DNA from: Brachynemurus nebulosus
Lineage: Eukaryota > Arthropoda > Insecta > Neuroptera > Myrmeleontidae
Assembly: GCA_035578155.1 (NCBI GenBank)
Contig: JAPWDM010000011.1
Coordinates: 19,830,185-19,894,184, forward strand
Length of the DNA stretch: 64,000 bases
Direction: 5' to 3'
The notes below the pieces were generated by a model. That model was given only the letters and a program-made list of their open reading frames with translations, did not search any database and was not told where the DNA came from. Both the position numbers and the translations under genes were made by a program. Every line of letters starts with the position of its first letter. The first letter of the stretch is position 1. Positions 47,450 through 58,292 of the stretch are shown here, in pieces.

Positions 47450-47664
47450 TTATGAAATATTTATTTAATGGAAAATCAAGAGGCGGGTTTGCGTGTTGTG
47501 ATTAAATTTAGCGTCTTTTATTGTCAATTTGCGTGTGGAAAGTAAACTTTCCGCACGCACAAAAAGGTATGTGGGAAGAGTACAGTAGGTAAACAACTAT
47601 TTTGCGGACATAAATCTGTGCGCCAAGTTAGTACTTCTCCCGCATGAGTAATAAAAAATATTAT

Positions 47665-49305
47665 TTGCTATCTAACTCTCTTATATAGACAAACATAATT
47701 TCTAACTAAGGCAGTCTTACATCGAAAGGTTTCAGTTCACAGATAAATAATATGTAATTGAATTATTATTTTACAGAGAGAAATCTACGTGAAAGTGCCC
47801 GAACGAAGTCCTGATGTTCGCATTTATATTAACCGAAGGACTGACGATACCCTCAAACAGTTTTATAAAAGTTGAAAGTTCCTGAAGCGCTAGCTGGCTC
47901 TGTCCAATGAGAATGAAATTTAATTGTTATTTTGACAAATTGTGTTAAGTAAGCTATCCTCCTACAAAATTTCAGTCTTTATAAAGCTCTTTAACCAGTC
48001 TAGATTTTTCGAGAATAATACAGATCAAATTTGGTCTAAACCAATTTTAGAACCGACTAAACCTTGAAAAATTTTTAAACTCTACTGGAAAGTTTAACTA
48101 AAAATTAGAAATTTAACACAGAGATGTGGTGTGACGGCCCAACAATAAATGTGAAAGATGGAAGGTTCGAAAAAATTTTGTCTTGGGGGGGTTAATTTCA
48201 GAAGTACAGTTGGAAAAGAATTTCACGACAATATTTTATAAGATTTTAAAGGTAAACTTATTGAAGCATGAATCCAACCATACATACAATATAGTTAGTT
48301 TTCGGGAAAAACTCTAAAAATTGCTCTCTGCATCTTTATCACTGAAAAAATTGCTTAGGAAAATCTGAACAAGATCACTAACATTAAGAATAATGTGCAG
48401 ATTGAATCAGTATTATCAGAATTGTTATATCAAATCCATTTTTAAAACAGTTTATTGTACGGAAACTTTGCGCAAGTATGACTTAATTTGATAGATTTTT
48501 TCTTGGTCTTAGACATTACATAACTTGGTCCTAGACCATGTCATGTGATCCTGGGTCAAAATTAAACATTTATAAGAAATATCTGTCTACTTATCTGTCG
48601 TTCGGTCTGCCGATCTGTCTGTTTATTAGGAGAATGATTTTGATCTCTAACTATGAAACCACTTAAAGAATTTTAATAAAAATGAAGTTAGTCAAGGTAC
48701 ACAACCTGATGAAGTTAATACCACAAAAGTTGTTGTGGGCGGGGCCCAGCCCCCCTTGATTTTTGAATATACTTGGAAAATGGACAGGTCGACCATTTGC
48801 AGAAAAATGACTTTAACGATTTTGATTTGAATTTTAGCCGTATAAAGTAGAACACATTTGTGACCTAACGAAACAATCCGTATGCTTGGGAAAAATCTGG
48901 AAGCTGAGATATAGGATCTCGAAAAATGGTCTGACCATGCCGAGGTAATGTTATAAGACCAAGTGTTCGAATATTCGAACAGTTTATTTTTATTTATTAC
49001 GGATTCAATTTTCAATTGATCACATTCTTGTGATACCTAAGTATATTTTTTTAATTTTGAAAGAATTACTGATAATCTGTATGTATATCGAAAGGACTGA
49101 TTTTCTGTCAGTTAATAGTACCATATTGTAATATAGTGCGTCCATGCATACATACACTCATTCGTTTATATATATGAATATAAATTTTACAGTCGTTCAT
49201 TTCAAATTTATTCTATAGCGAAAACAAAAAATTACAAAAATGAAAAACGAGAAAAATTAGCATCGAAATATCACCATTCTGATAATATGAATTTTTATTT
49301 TGTAG
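47665..49305. other. Mostly gene-free
   Basis: Contains one candidate exon (47777-47875). A CTGTCTG-bearing piece near 48590-48625 and a GGGCGGGGCCCAGCCCCCC patch near 48738-48757 look like dispersed-repeat fragments. The 107-codon minus-strand frame at 48692-49015 lacks family features. Confidence 0.35.
47777..47875 (+). CDS. Candidate terminal coding exon, unidentified
   Basis: A T-rich tract and TTTTACAG acceptor are followed by an open frame of 32 codons starting REIYVKVPERSPDVRIYINR and ending in a TGA. The composition is protein-like and much less AT-rich than the flanks. I recognise no family. It could be a last exon of a plus-strand gene whose other exons are not identified here, a transposon relic, or chance. 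Confidence 0.22.
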   Translation, partial: REIYVKVPERSPDVRIYINRRTDDTLKQFYKS

Positions 49306-49309
49306 TTTT

Positions 49310-49650
49310 ATATACAGACCCAAAAGCATCAAACTCCACTTTAACTACTCCACCGATTTTGAAAATTTTTTCAGTATTAGTCAACTACTACTTGTCTATG
49401 AGACGACGATATCTAATAGCAGGACGAAGGGAAGAGGAGAATTGACACGAACTGTTATGCTAAAAAGAGACAGACGGAATACATATTATGCTAAAAAGAG
49501 ACAGATCACAATGAAGGCAACGACGGCGTCAGAGATCATCATCTCATAGACAAGTTGTATTTTAGATTGATATAAGTTGTATGAGATCCGCCAATGTTCA
49601 ATCTTTTGAAATTCGCTGTTGTGCAGATGCTGCGACAGAGGTATTTTTTA
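49310..49650 (+). repeat. Satellite-bearing element, copy with one decayed unit and end block
   Basis: ACTCCACCGATTTTGAAAAT followed by TTTTTCAGTATTAG matches a 120-bp unit start. After an inserted palindrome, TTTTAGATTGATATAAGTTG and TGAGATCCGCCAATGTTCAA resume it, ending in the block at 49607-49649 (GATGCTGCGACAG). Confidence 0.8.
49390..49555. mobile_element. 166-bp inverted-repeat insertion within a satellite unit
   Basis: ACTTGTCTATGAGACGACGA at the left is inverted at 49536-49555. The satellite unit reads continuously on both sides. The interior has TTATGCTAAAAAGAGACAGA twice, 33 bp apart. Confidence 0.7.
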
Positions 49651-49749
49651 TTGTCTCAAGATTAGCAATTTCATTTTTATTTCTAGTATTGCTAGCTCAA
49701 GTTGTTTGAGTTGGTTGTATTTTTGTTTGTATACACATTTTATAGATAA

Positions 49750-49750
<1 letters not shown>

Positions 49751-49808
<58 letters not shown>
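49751..49808. repeat. (AT)n microsatellite
   Basis: About 57 bp of AT dinucleotides about 100 bp after the end block; it creates the YIYI frames on both strands. Confidence 0.97.
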
Positions 49809-49821
<13 letters not shown>

Positions 49822-49829
49822 ATAGGCAT

Positions 49830-50635
49830 ACGAACTTTTAAACATCATAGGATGAGTTATAAAGATCAGCAGAACAGTTTGAAAAATGGGGATATATACG
49901 TAGATAAGTGGGTATACGTTGATAACAGGTATATGGCAGGAGGGTGGAGGGTGCATACAATAAAGGAGTAGGGTACTAGCTAGTACGCAATAGAATGAAA
50001 GTGCTATATCCTTCACGTTATTCACACCGTTCCATAATACCCATGGCACAAGTAGTATAATAATATAGTATGTATATGTATATGTAGTTATATATGGCAG
50101 GATAGAGTAAAGGAGTACCTTGGAGTCGCGATTCCCAAGGGAACAACAGTAGCTAGCGCACCCACTACCAACATGTATACATACAGATGAAGCTCCAATA
50201 AAACGAATACGTGATCCACATGCAAGAATGCCCCCATACACTACTGACAGGAATTTTAAAAGGCAACAGGTTTCCATTGTTGTTATCATCGTGTTTCCAT
50301 TTCACTCTGAGTGCAGTGGTGGAAAAGGTAATGTTTATGGACAGGAGTATAATGCTGTAAAGTGACAAACAATAATTCAGATTTAAGCGAAAGTGGATAC
50401 TTTTTTGTAAAATTTTATTTTAAAGTGAAAACTTCCTTTTAACATTGGTCTTCACGTCTATTTTTTTTTTTATAAATGTGATAATATGAAATTGTTTATA
50501 TTTTAAAATATATTTTAACAAGTGTTATTACTTTCCGTTTTGGAAGTCATGGTACATTTTCAACAGTAGGTAACTAGTAATTTTGTAAGAAAAAGATATT
50601 TCTGTTGGTGGTATCAAACTTACACACGCATGTCT
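49830..50635. other. Gene-free stretch
   Basis: No repeat recognised. The long minus-strand frame (49648-50289) depends on the AT run and has no family features. Confidence 0.4.
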
Positions 50636-50639
50636 GGTG

Positions 50640-51310
50640 ATACAATTAGAAGCACCCGCGTGAAGCTGGCCCCACCAAGTGCAGCACTAACTTTAGTGAC
50701 AGTTCAAGAAATTAGTGCTGATCAACTGTCATGATTAAAAAATTAGTGCTCAATAGGAACATTGATTAAATCGTACTAATTTTCGGGTGGGGCCAGCTTC
50801 ACGATTTGCCCCACCCACAAAATATTTAAGGTTTCTACTATGTGAAAAATTATTAGTGCTCATTTATATGACCTTGAAAAAGAGCCTTCTTTTTAGAGTG
50901 ATGACGTCATCTGGCCCCACCCACAAAGTATTTTTCATTAAAAGTTATGTCGAAAATTAGTTCTAAATTAGTGCTATCGAATGACATGAATATTAAAATT
51001 AGTGGTCATTTGTATGACCTTGAAAAAGAGCCTTCTTTTCAGAGTGATGACGTCATCCTACCCCAACCACAAAATATTTATTGAATAAATAAGTTTTTCC
51101 TATGTAAAAAATTAATGCTAAATCAATGCTATTAAATGGCATAAATATTTAAATTAGTGCTAAAAAAGACTTACTTTTTCGGGTCAATTCTCTTACATAC
51201 GAAATATTTTTCTTCAAATGTGGTGCCACGAATTAGTGCTAAATTATTGCTGTCGATTAGTACCCCATTGAAAATTAGAGTTCATTTAGTATGAATGTGA
51301 TTGAGGGTAT
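50640..51310 (+). repeat. Degenerate tandem array with ATTAGTGCT and GATGACGTCATC
   Basis: Units of about 150 bp contain AAATTAGTGCT-type phrases, CATTTRTATGACCTTGAAAA, AGAGCCTTCTTTT and GATGACGTCATC (50900 and 51049 areas), then CCCCACCCACAAA. Two units are close; the outer ones are decayed. Confidence 0.75.
50659..50803. repeat. 145-bp inverted repeat with 18-bp perfect arms
   Basis: CGTGAAGCTGGCCCCACC (50659-50676) is exactly inverted at 50786-50803. It lies at the left end of the ATTAGTGCT array and may be one terminus of a larger element whose other end is not seen. Confidence 0.8.
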
Positions 51311-51314
51311 CCCT

Positions 51315-52300
51315 TTAGTGAAAAGAACAAACAATTATACACATAAGTTTTTTTTTTTCCAGTACCAAATTTTTATACATATGGGTGAACGATTAGCACA
51401 TGCATTTGACAAACAACACAGACAAACAACAAATCTGTGAGAGGAAAACCCCACTAAATCTCTGAAGTCACTACGTAAAATCGGAGTACGTACCATTGGA
51501 TGGCCACTGTGATTAGGTTTACGCTTGTCATGTTGTTAATAGAAACGGTTTCGTGTTAAATACCATTCTCTTAGGACCTAAGGAAAATTTTAGACTAACC
51601 AATTTCGTTAATTCTTTGTCATTCTTTTGATATCTATGAGTTTGAAGTTCCAAATGAAGATCGACATAATTTAAGAAAACTTTCCCGGACGCATACCTTT
51701 CAAATTCTTGTCTCCGTTACCTTCCATTCACTTCGAGTAAAGCAAAACAAGTAATCATGTAGGTGGCGTCTTTTATAAACAGTACCGAAAAACGTACCTT
51801 ACTGGGATCTGTCGAATGACAATATGACATCTGGTGTTGAAAAATCAGACTATTCTTAAAGTGCATTTGCTGAAATGTCATTTATAAGCTGAATTTTGTA
51901 GATCTGAAAATACATACAATTGATTTGTTTTTACCGTTCATTTACTACAGTTCTCCAGTTATTTTATGACGTTTGCTATTTTTTGACGTTTGTATACTCT
52001 AAATTTTGTAATGTTCACTAACTCATTAACACATTTTTTCATATTTTTACCACATTTTAATTGTTTTACAGATGTAAAATTTTCAAACAGTAATTTATCA
52101 TTTTTTATTAATATAGCACTGATTACGATATATAAAACTAATGTTAATGCACTTTTTCGTCAGCCATTTTTCTGAAGCTTCTCCTATTTGACAAATCCCA
52201 ATACTCTATCTCCATTTAATGATTATAATTTTAAATTGTTTGAAAACAGACTTTGGTGTGTATTATGCTATAATTTGAACTACGTTATTTAGATGTTTAG
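51315..52300. other. Gene-free stretch
   Basis: No feature recognised. Confidence 0.4.
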
Positions 52301-52307
52301 CTATTTA

Positions 52308-53213
52308 CAGTAATTACCACAAGAGCGTGGCGTGAATATCTTAGATAATGTAACTCGAGGAAAGAAAATAATAATGTGAAATAAAACGAACATAAATGGG
52401 GAACGATGCATTGTATTTAATACACAGTTCAGTGACCATTATTATCAAGTATAGCTTGACACCAATGAGACATGCTTGTTACAAGATTTTCCGCATATGA
52501 TTGAAGAAGTGAGCCCCATATTTTTCCTATCTGTTGAGACAGTTGCTTTAATGTAAAGACACACTCTCCTGAAGCCTGAGTTTATAAACGTCCATTTTCC
52601 ACCAGGTTTGCATCGGGAGATTGAGATGGTCAAGAAAAACCGATTCAAAACGAGATACGTTAGCAGCACTCATTTTTAAAATCCAGTAATTCACACAAGA
52701 GCGTGGCGTTTGAAACTCTCGTACAGTTAAAAATAGCACGGACTGGGGGTATTTTAACTGTAGGTGTTAGTGTTCTTGAATGCAATATACTTAGTAGGTA
52801 TGTCAATATTCCGTAAGCTGTTGAATTGTGAGTTTGATTTTTAAAATGAGTGTTGCTAACGTATCTCGTTTTGAATCGGTTTTTCTTGGCCATCTCAATC
52901 TCCCGATGCAAACCTGGTGGAAAATGGGCGTTTATAAACACAGGCTTCAGGGAAGTGTGTCTTTACATTAAAGCAACTGTCTCAACAAATAGGCAAAAAA
53001 TATGGCGCTCACTTCCTCAATCATATGCGGAAAATCTTGTAAGAAGCATGCCTCATCGGTGTCAAGCTATACTTGATAATAATGGTGACTGAACTGTGTA
53101 TTAAATACAATGCATCCTTCCCCATTTATGTTCGTTTTATTTCACATTATTATTTTCTTTCGTCGAGTTACATTATCTAAGATATTCACGCCACGCTCTT
53201 GTGGTAATTACTG
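52308..53213. mobile_element. Palindromic Tc1-type element (two opposed transposase 3' ends)
   Basis: The arms 52308-52681 and 52840-53213 are inverted copies of about 374 bp, starting CAGTAATTACCACAAGAGCG, with TA at both borders (52306-52307, 53214-53215). Each arm encodes the C-terminus of a Tc1 transposase pointing outward from the centre. The 158-bp loop starts with a further variant of the terminus (52684: CAGTAATTCACACAAGAGCG). The structure looks like a head-to-head rearranged transposon, not an ordinary MITE. Confidence 0.88.
52850..53092 (+). pseudogene. Tc1 transposase C-terminal relic (right arm; mirrored at 52445-52670 on minus)
   Basis: From about 52889 the frame reads W-P-S-Q-S-P-D-A-N-L-V-E-N-G, which corresponds to the W-P-x-x-S-P-D-x-N-P-I-E-N block of Tc1 transposases, including the third catalytic acidic residue region. 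After a frame change it ends LPQSYAENLVRSMPHRCQAI, the usual C-terminal helix. The left arm holds the same coding sequence inverted. Both copies are truncated at the centre and frameshifted, so no active enzyme is made. Confidence 0.85.
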
Positions 53214-53219
53214 TAAATG

Positions 53220-54300
53220 TTTAGTTATTATCTTCCATTACTGTATATGATGTTGTTTACAATAGTTTTATCTGGCGCATTATTGTGTGTACTACGATTA
53301 CAAGACTATATTATTAATATCTATTAGCTTTTTTTTGAACGGTAGCGTTTGGAAAAAAAACCGAAACCTAATACGCTATCAAATGAGCCGACATGAGATG
53401 CTTGGAACCGATGAACGTATCTGCTGTATCTACCACGACACCACACTCTATGTTTTTTTTTTTTTGTGTTATTTTATAACATTTTGTGTGTTCACTTCTC
53501 ACTTTGTGTAATAATATTTTTTTTATATCACGCTATAGCACGCTGCTGCATACCTACGTTCGAAGCGAATAATACCTACGTTTTTTTAACGCTTTTTTTA
53601 TTCTGTTTACAATGTTGAATTCAAAATTGCTTTTAGACAAATTTTTACGTGTAATAATTTTTTTGTTTTTGTTTTTATAGCAAAAAAAAGAATGTGTTTG
53701 TAAACAAATACTTGAAACATATTTTTAATTTTACTAAACGATACACCTTTAAACACATAATTGTAATATGTAGCGTAATTATGCATATTTTAAATATTTT
53801 TTATTGTGTTGAGATATTTTAAAAAATAAAATGTGTGCCATAGAATTTTTAACTTTCACGATTTATTTTCTTCAGGGACAATTGAAGAGTTGCGTCAGAA
53901 AATGGCGAAAATACACACAAATTTGATTACAGAGTGCGACGGTAAATCTAACAAATTTTGATTGTTGCAAAACAGGCACAATTTATAGATAAATAAATAC
54001 CAAATTTCAGTTAACTTTTTATGTATTTGTTCAAATTTTCTCAAATATCACATACACTCTATCTATATTTGAGAAATTTAGTTTGATTTTAAATTTTAAT
54101 TTTTTTCATAATAATAAAGTAAAATACGCTGCCAATGGGGTGTAGCACTCAGCTTCCTCGTACTCGTAAAAGCACCTTGGTAATTTAATGCCCAATATAT
54201 TTTTGTATAATTTAATAGGTATAGGTATATAAATTAATAAAAATAAATAAACAAAACGATTCATAAAAAATTGAGCAAAGTGGGACTAGCCGTAAATAAG
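53220..54300. other. Mostly gene-free
   Basis: AT-rich, T homopolymers. Contains one candidate exon (53876-53941). Confidence 0.35.
53876..53941 (+). CDS. Candidate 66-nt internal exon, unidentified
   Basis: TTTTCTTCAG acceptor, then an open frame reading TIEELRQKMAKIHTNLITEC, then a G|GTAAAT donor. Helix-forming composition. It would begin with two bases and end with one base of split codons. No family recognised and no partner exon in matching phase identified. Confidence 0.2.
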
Positions 54301-54314
54301 ATATTGACATTTAA

Positions 54315-54563
54315 CCCTAGAACGACAAGTCGGTGTCATGCATGACACCTACCTTTTTTGTTTCAGCGCTGTAACTTTTGATAACGTAGAAGTTGACAAT
54401 AATGTAATAAGTTTCTTCTTTGGTAAAAATTTGAATACCATCTAGACAGAGAGACGTTGACACTGACATAAATTAAATATCGATTTGAACTGTAATTAAC
54501 TTAAAAAATAGAAAAAGATATAGGTGTCGCGGATGACAAATTTTGAGCCTTGTCGTCCTAGGG
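54315..54563. mobile_element. piggyBac-like MITE, TTAA target
   Basis: The ends CCCTAGAACGACAAG and (inverted right) CCCTAGGACGACAAG match at 14 of 15 positions. TTAA lies at both borders (54311-54314 and 54564-54567), as in piggyBac elements, whose TIRs begin CCY. Just inside the left end is an 18-bp perfect palindrome GGTGTCATGCATGACACC. 249 bp, non-coding. Confidence 0.88.
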
Positions 54564-54568
54564 TTAAT

Positions 54569-54990
54569 AGGATTTCATGGTAGCGCCGTGGATACTATTA
54601 CTCCGAATGCAATGAAATTTGTAGGGGACCATCTAGGACCAGACAGCATAAATTTTGACCATTTAATAAAAAAGAATTCAATAGTTCAGAAGTTATGTCA
54701 CTTGTTGCAAATATTAATGGAATTACATGGTAGCGGCGTAGCTACCGTTATTCGATTTCAATTAAATTCATAGGGGACAATCTAGGAACAAAACTCCATA
54801 ATTTCTGAAAATTTCAATTAAAGCAATCGAATAGTTCCGAAGTTATGCCACTTGGTGCAAACTGGCGACACACAGACGGACAGACAGACGGATGCACGGA
54901 CAGACATTTTGGAGGGAAAAATTTTTTTATTTTTCAAAAGTGATCACAATGCTTCCGCTACTTTAGTAGTATCGGAAGCAAAAGACATAC
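54569..54990 (+). repeat. Dispersed repeat with internal duplication and GACAGACGGA run
   Basis: A unit of about 150 bp beginning near TGGTAGCGCCGTGG (54577) is repeated near TGGTAGCGGCGTAG (54728), followed by CACACAGACGGACAGACAGA and GTAGTATCGGAAGC. A reversed, shorter relative is at 63350-63660. It lies directly beside the piggyBac-like MITE. Confidence 0.7.
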
Positions 54991-54994
54991 AGAG

Positions 54995-55439
54995 GATATT
55001 TGCAATCAATAAAAATGCAATAATAATCTACCGCATTATTTTTTCCTTATATTTTTTGAATACCACACATTTTCGAAATAAAGTAAAAACCCGTACTCCT
55101 TAATTTTTAGTGCTCCTTCTATCTATGATAAAAATACATCGAATCACTCACCACTCTAACCCTCTTGTAAACTCGACTGCAGTTTAACCTATAGAGGTGA
55201 ATAGATCTTTCAAGAAGTAACATTTTATTAGTTTAAAGATTTCTTTATTTCTTATAATTTTCGAGACATTAATAAATACGATTTGAATCGTCAATTTTAA
55301 AGGAGGGCAGAAGATGGTCAGCAAAAAAAATACGTTTCCTTATTTTTGCCTTTTGAGTTGAAAGTGGTATAAATTTTAATAATGTAAAATATGACATCGA
55401 AAATGTTGTGGATAAATTAAATTACTTGAGCATTCTTAT
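54995..55439. other. Gene-free stretch
   Basis: No feature recognised. Confidence 0.4.
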
Positions 55440-55441
55440 TA

Positions 55442-56791
55442 AGGTACCTAAGGCAATTAAGGCCCACCTAAGCAAAATATGCTTATTATTTATATATCTT
55501 ATAAAATATCAAAAATATAGTATTTAATTATAAAAATTTACTTATTTCTTGATAAAAATTCCTAAAAAAATTAATAAATTTGTAATTAGACAAGTCAAAA
55601 ATTTGATTCTAAAAAGTGTCTGCAATTGGGCCTTATTTCCGACTGGTGTAGAAAATAAGGCCCACCTATTACAACTGCCTGAAATAGTACATTTATTATT
55701 TTTTTTTAAATTAATTGGGGGATTTTAATTACTTTAAGAATAACTTGAACTTGAAAATACTTTAAGAATAACTTGAACTTATATATCAAAATATTTTGTT
55801 ATTTTTACACGTTCAAAAAAGTTTCGAAAATTCTTGAATCCCGCTTGACTGCGTGACTGTTATTGAAAACAACAATAAAAAAAATTACCTAAGTCATTAT
55901 TTTTAATTTTTAATTTTTTTATCATATTTTTCGAATAAGTCAAGTACTAGGTGTTTGAATATATTAAGTCGAAATAAATAAATATTAAATCTAAGAGTTC
56001 TTCTTAGAATTCCGAATCTCCTTGCAACCTCTCTCTGATTGCCATGTCGAGTGACATAGTTTAAGGCTGATGCCAGTGCTTCCTCAGACCACAACGCTCT
56101 CTTCTTTTTATCAGCCATACTTCCAAACACTAAGGAATAAAAATAAAAATTCGACCAAACCAACTAAAACTGATCTGGCATCATTAAACAAATGCAACAA
56201 ATAAATCAAAATTAAATGTACTTAGTTTTTTGTCCTTTTTCCTTTTTGTTATTTTTATATTAGAGTAACTATAGTAATTTAAGCTTTTGCGTCTAATTTT
56301 GCTTCATTTGCTAATGACTTCAGACCTGTTTTATTTGATTTGACTTTGTAATGTTTGATTTTAATTGTGTTGGTAATAAAGCCCAAACAAAATTTGCATG
56401 GGCCTTATTATCAACATGTCAATATTTATGCTTATATACATTTTATATAAATACTTTATAAATAAACTAAATTAATTGATGTAAAACTTAAAGAATATTA
56501 ATTTTTTTCAATTTTGATAACAGTTTGAAAGAAACATACCTTTAAAAAATTATTAATATAACACTCACAATGTGCACAATTTTTATATCAACGAACGAAA
56601 ATGTAACCTCTAAATTTGTTTGTTAAAATATGACATGAGTTTGTTACTCTGAGTAGCTCAACTTTTGTATCTGGTTTTGAAATGATTGAAAGTTCATTTT
56701 AAACTTGTTGATAAGTTAGAGAACTTTTCTTGGTAAGAAATATAGCTAATGGGCCTTATTACCCGCTGGGCCTTAAATGCCTTAGGTACCT
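55442..56791 (-). mobile_element. TA-flanked 1.35-kb element with iterated GGCCTTATT motif
   Basis: The left end AGGTACCTAAGGCAATTAAG and the inverted right end AGGTACCTAAGGCATTTAAG match at 19 of 20 positions and continue GCCCA. TA lies outside both (55440-55441, 56792-56793). The TIR-internal word GGCCTTA/TAAGGCC recurs at 55628-55637, 55655-55670, 56398-56410 and 56751-56761. It carries a psq-type helix-turn-helix relic on the minus strand. Confidence 0.88.
55980..56118 (-). pseudogene. psq-type helix-turn-helix fragment of a pogo-like transposase
   Basis: From the ATG at 56118 the minus strand reads M-A-D-K-K-K-R-A-L-W-S-E-E-A-L-A-S-A, then NYVTRHGNQREVARRFGILR and R-T-L. This is the W-x-x-E-x-(L)-x-x-A...V...G-x-x-x-x-x-A-x-x-F-x-I-x-x-x-T-L pattern of the psq/CENP-B-like DNA-binding domain at the amino end of pogo/Tigger transposases. 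The frame goes on to 55903 without further similarity, and no DDE domain follows. The element is therefore non-autonomous but keeps the DNA-binding start. Confidence 0.75.
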
Positions 56792-56794
56792 TAT

Positions 56795-57314
56795 ATACAT
56801 AACCATTAATGCACATCTGTTAGTGATCGTTTAACTTTGAAACGACCAATTGAGATAATAATCACATAAAATATTTATTTTGTCGAGATATGTTGGTTTA
56901 GTGGCAAAAAATAAAATCACAAATACAGAGACTTTAGATAAATCAAAATTATTGCGTCACCTTCTGGAAAGGGGAAAACAACCACTGCCGGGCCAGCTAA
57001 CAATATTATACAATACTATACTTAGCAATAATTACTCAGCAATGATCAACTAATCACTAGTGTTTGTTCCATCTTACAACCATTACAAATTTGATTAGGG
57101 CCAAAACATCACCGCTTTTATTAGATCTTCGGTCATTACAGATTTCATTACACTGTCATATTACAGACTTCACTGTACTCTAACATTACGGATATTATTA
57201 CATTCTCACGCAGTTTCCCTCGCTATAAAAAATTTTACTTTAAAAATCGGACAATCGTGATACTATATTTTCATTATCCAAACTTTGAATTTAGTTCTAT
57301 TATTTTAACCTATT
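56795..57314. other. Gene-free stretch
   Basis: No feature recognised. Confidence 0.4.
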
Positions 57315-57316
57315 TA

Positions 57317-58290
57317 GGGTGAACGCGGGAGAGATGCCGCACATTTTGAAAACACTTGATAATTCTTAAAGTATGCATTTAATTGATTTAAAATTTGGTA
57401 CACACTAAATGTAAAGATTGTTCTTTAAAATTATTCATAAATAATTTTAAATTTTGAGTCATAAAGGATTCATAATTAACATTTTTGTAGAGCCTGTAAA
57501 GCGGCGTCTCTCCCACACCTATGGGAGAGATGCCGCATCAAAGATGGTGAGACGCCGCATAGTTCATATTAAAAATTTTGCATTTTACACACATCTCCAT
57601 ACATAATGCATGCCATATGTAACCATTTTTGGCACTTTATACATCTTAACCGGTCAACTTTTTTTTTGTTTCTGAGTACCTTTCAAAACATTCAATGCAC
57701 AGGCAATCATCATTATTTTCGTTATCTTCACTAATATGTGAATATGAGGGCTCTTATGAGGGCTATATGAAAAATAAAATATGAGGGCTCTTCCTGATCC
57801 ATTAATGGATCTTTTATATTTACCTGGCATAATTTACAGTCCAAAAATAAAATTGCATCACTAAGGTATATAAGTCTATGTTTTTAACACGTAACATGAT
57901 GCGGCATCTATACCAACTTTAAATGCGGCATCTCTCCTTTTTGTTGGGATAGATACCGCATGTTGCTATAGCAAGCATAGTGCGGAATTCCAACCTAAAA
58001 TTTTATACACTACTTTTAAAATATACCTAAATTAATAACAAAACTCATTTTCATTAAAACAATGAAATATACATTCTTAAATTCTAATGAATTAAATGCT
58101 TGATAAAATATTATGTTAAAAAACTTACTTTTCAATAATAAAAAGTTGGATAATTACCAAACTGATATAGACTAATCATAAATGTTACTATATACAGTTT
58201 AAATACGTAACTTATTTTAAACATTAAGAGCGCTTTTTGTCAATCAATGGACGAACTATGGCTACTGCGGCATCTTTCCTGCACTTACCC
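57317..58290. mobile_element. TA-flanked 974-bp element with iterated GAGATGCCGC motif
   Basis: The inverted ends GGGTGAACGCGGGAGAGATG and GGGTAAGTGCAGGAAAGATG continue CCGCA, matching at 20 of 25 positions, with TA outside both. The motif GAGATGCCGC (or its inverse) recurs at 57501-57514, 57523-57538, 57549-57560, 57901-57909, 57925-57937 and 57949-57962, besides both ends. No protein is recognised. Confidence 0.85.
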
Positions 58291-58292
58291 TA

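Larger units (their letters stand above)
46212..47661. repeat. Foldback repeat, copy 2 (with nested MITE and Helitron)
   Basis: Colinear with 34860-35350: the near-palindrome at 46212-46341, then TTTGTTGGTGGTTTCTATAG, then GCGTGTGGAAAGTA and the ending CTTCTCCCGCATGAGTAATA. Relative to copy 1 it carries about 0.4 kb extra (about 46390-46800, including the MITE at 46403-46558) and the Helitron at 46889-47449. Confidence 0.85.

Noticed and set aside
49648..50289. 213-codon minus-strand open frame
   Set aside because: It depends on the AT dinucleotide run (alternating Tyr-Ile), is Tyr/Ile/Val-rich and has no family feature.
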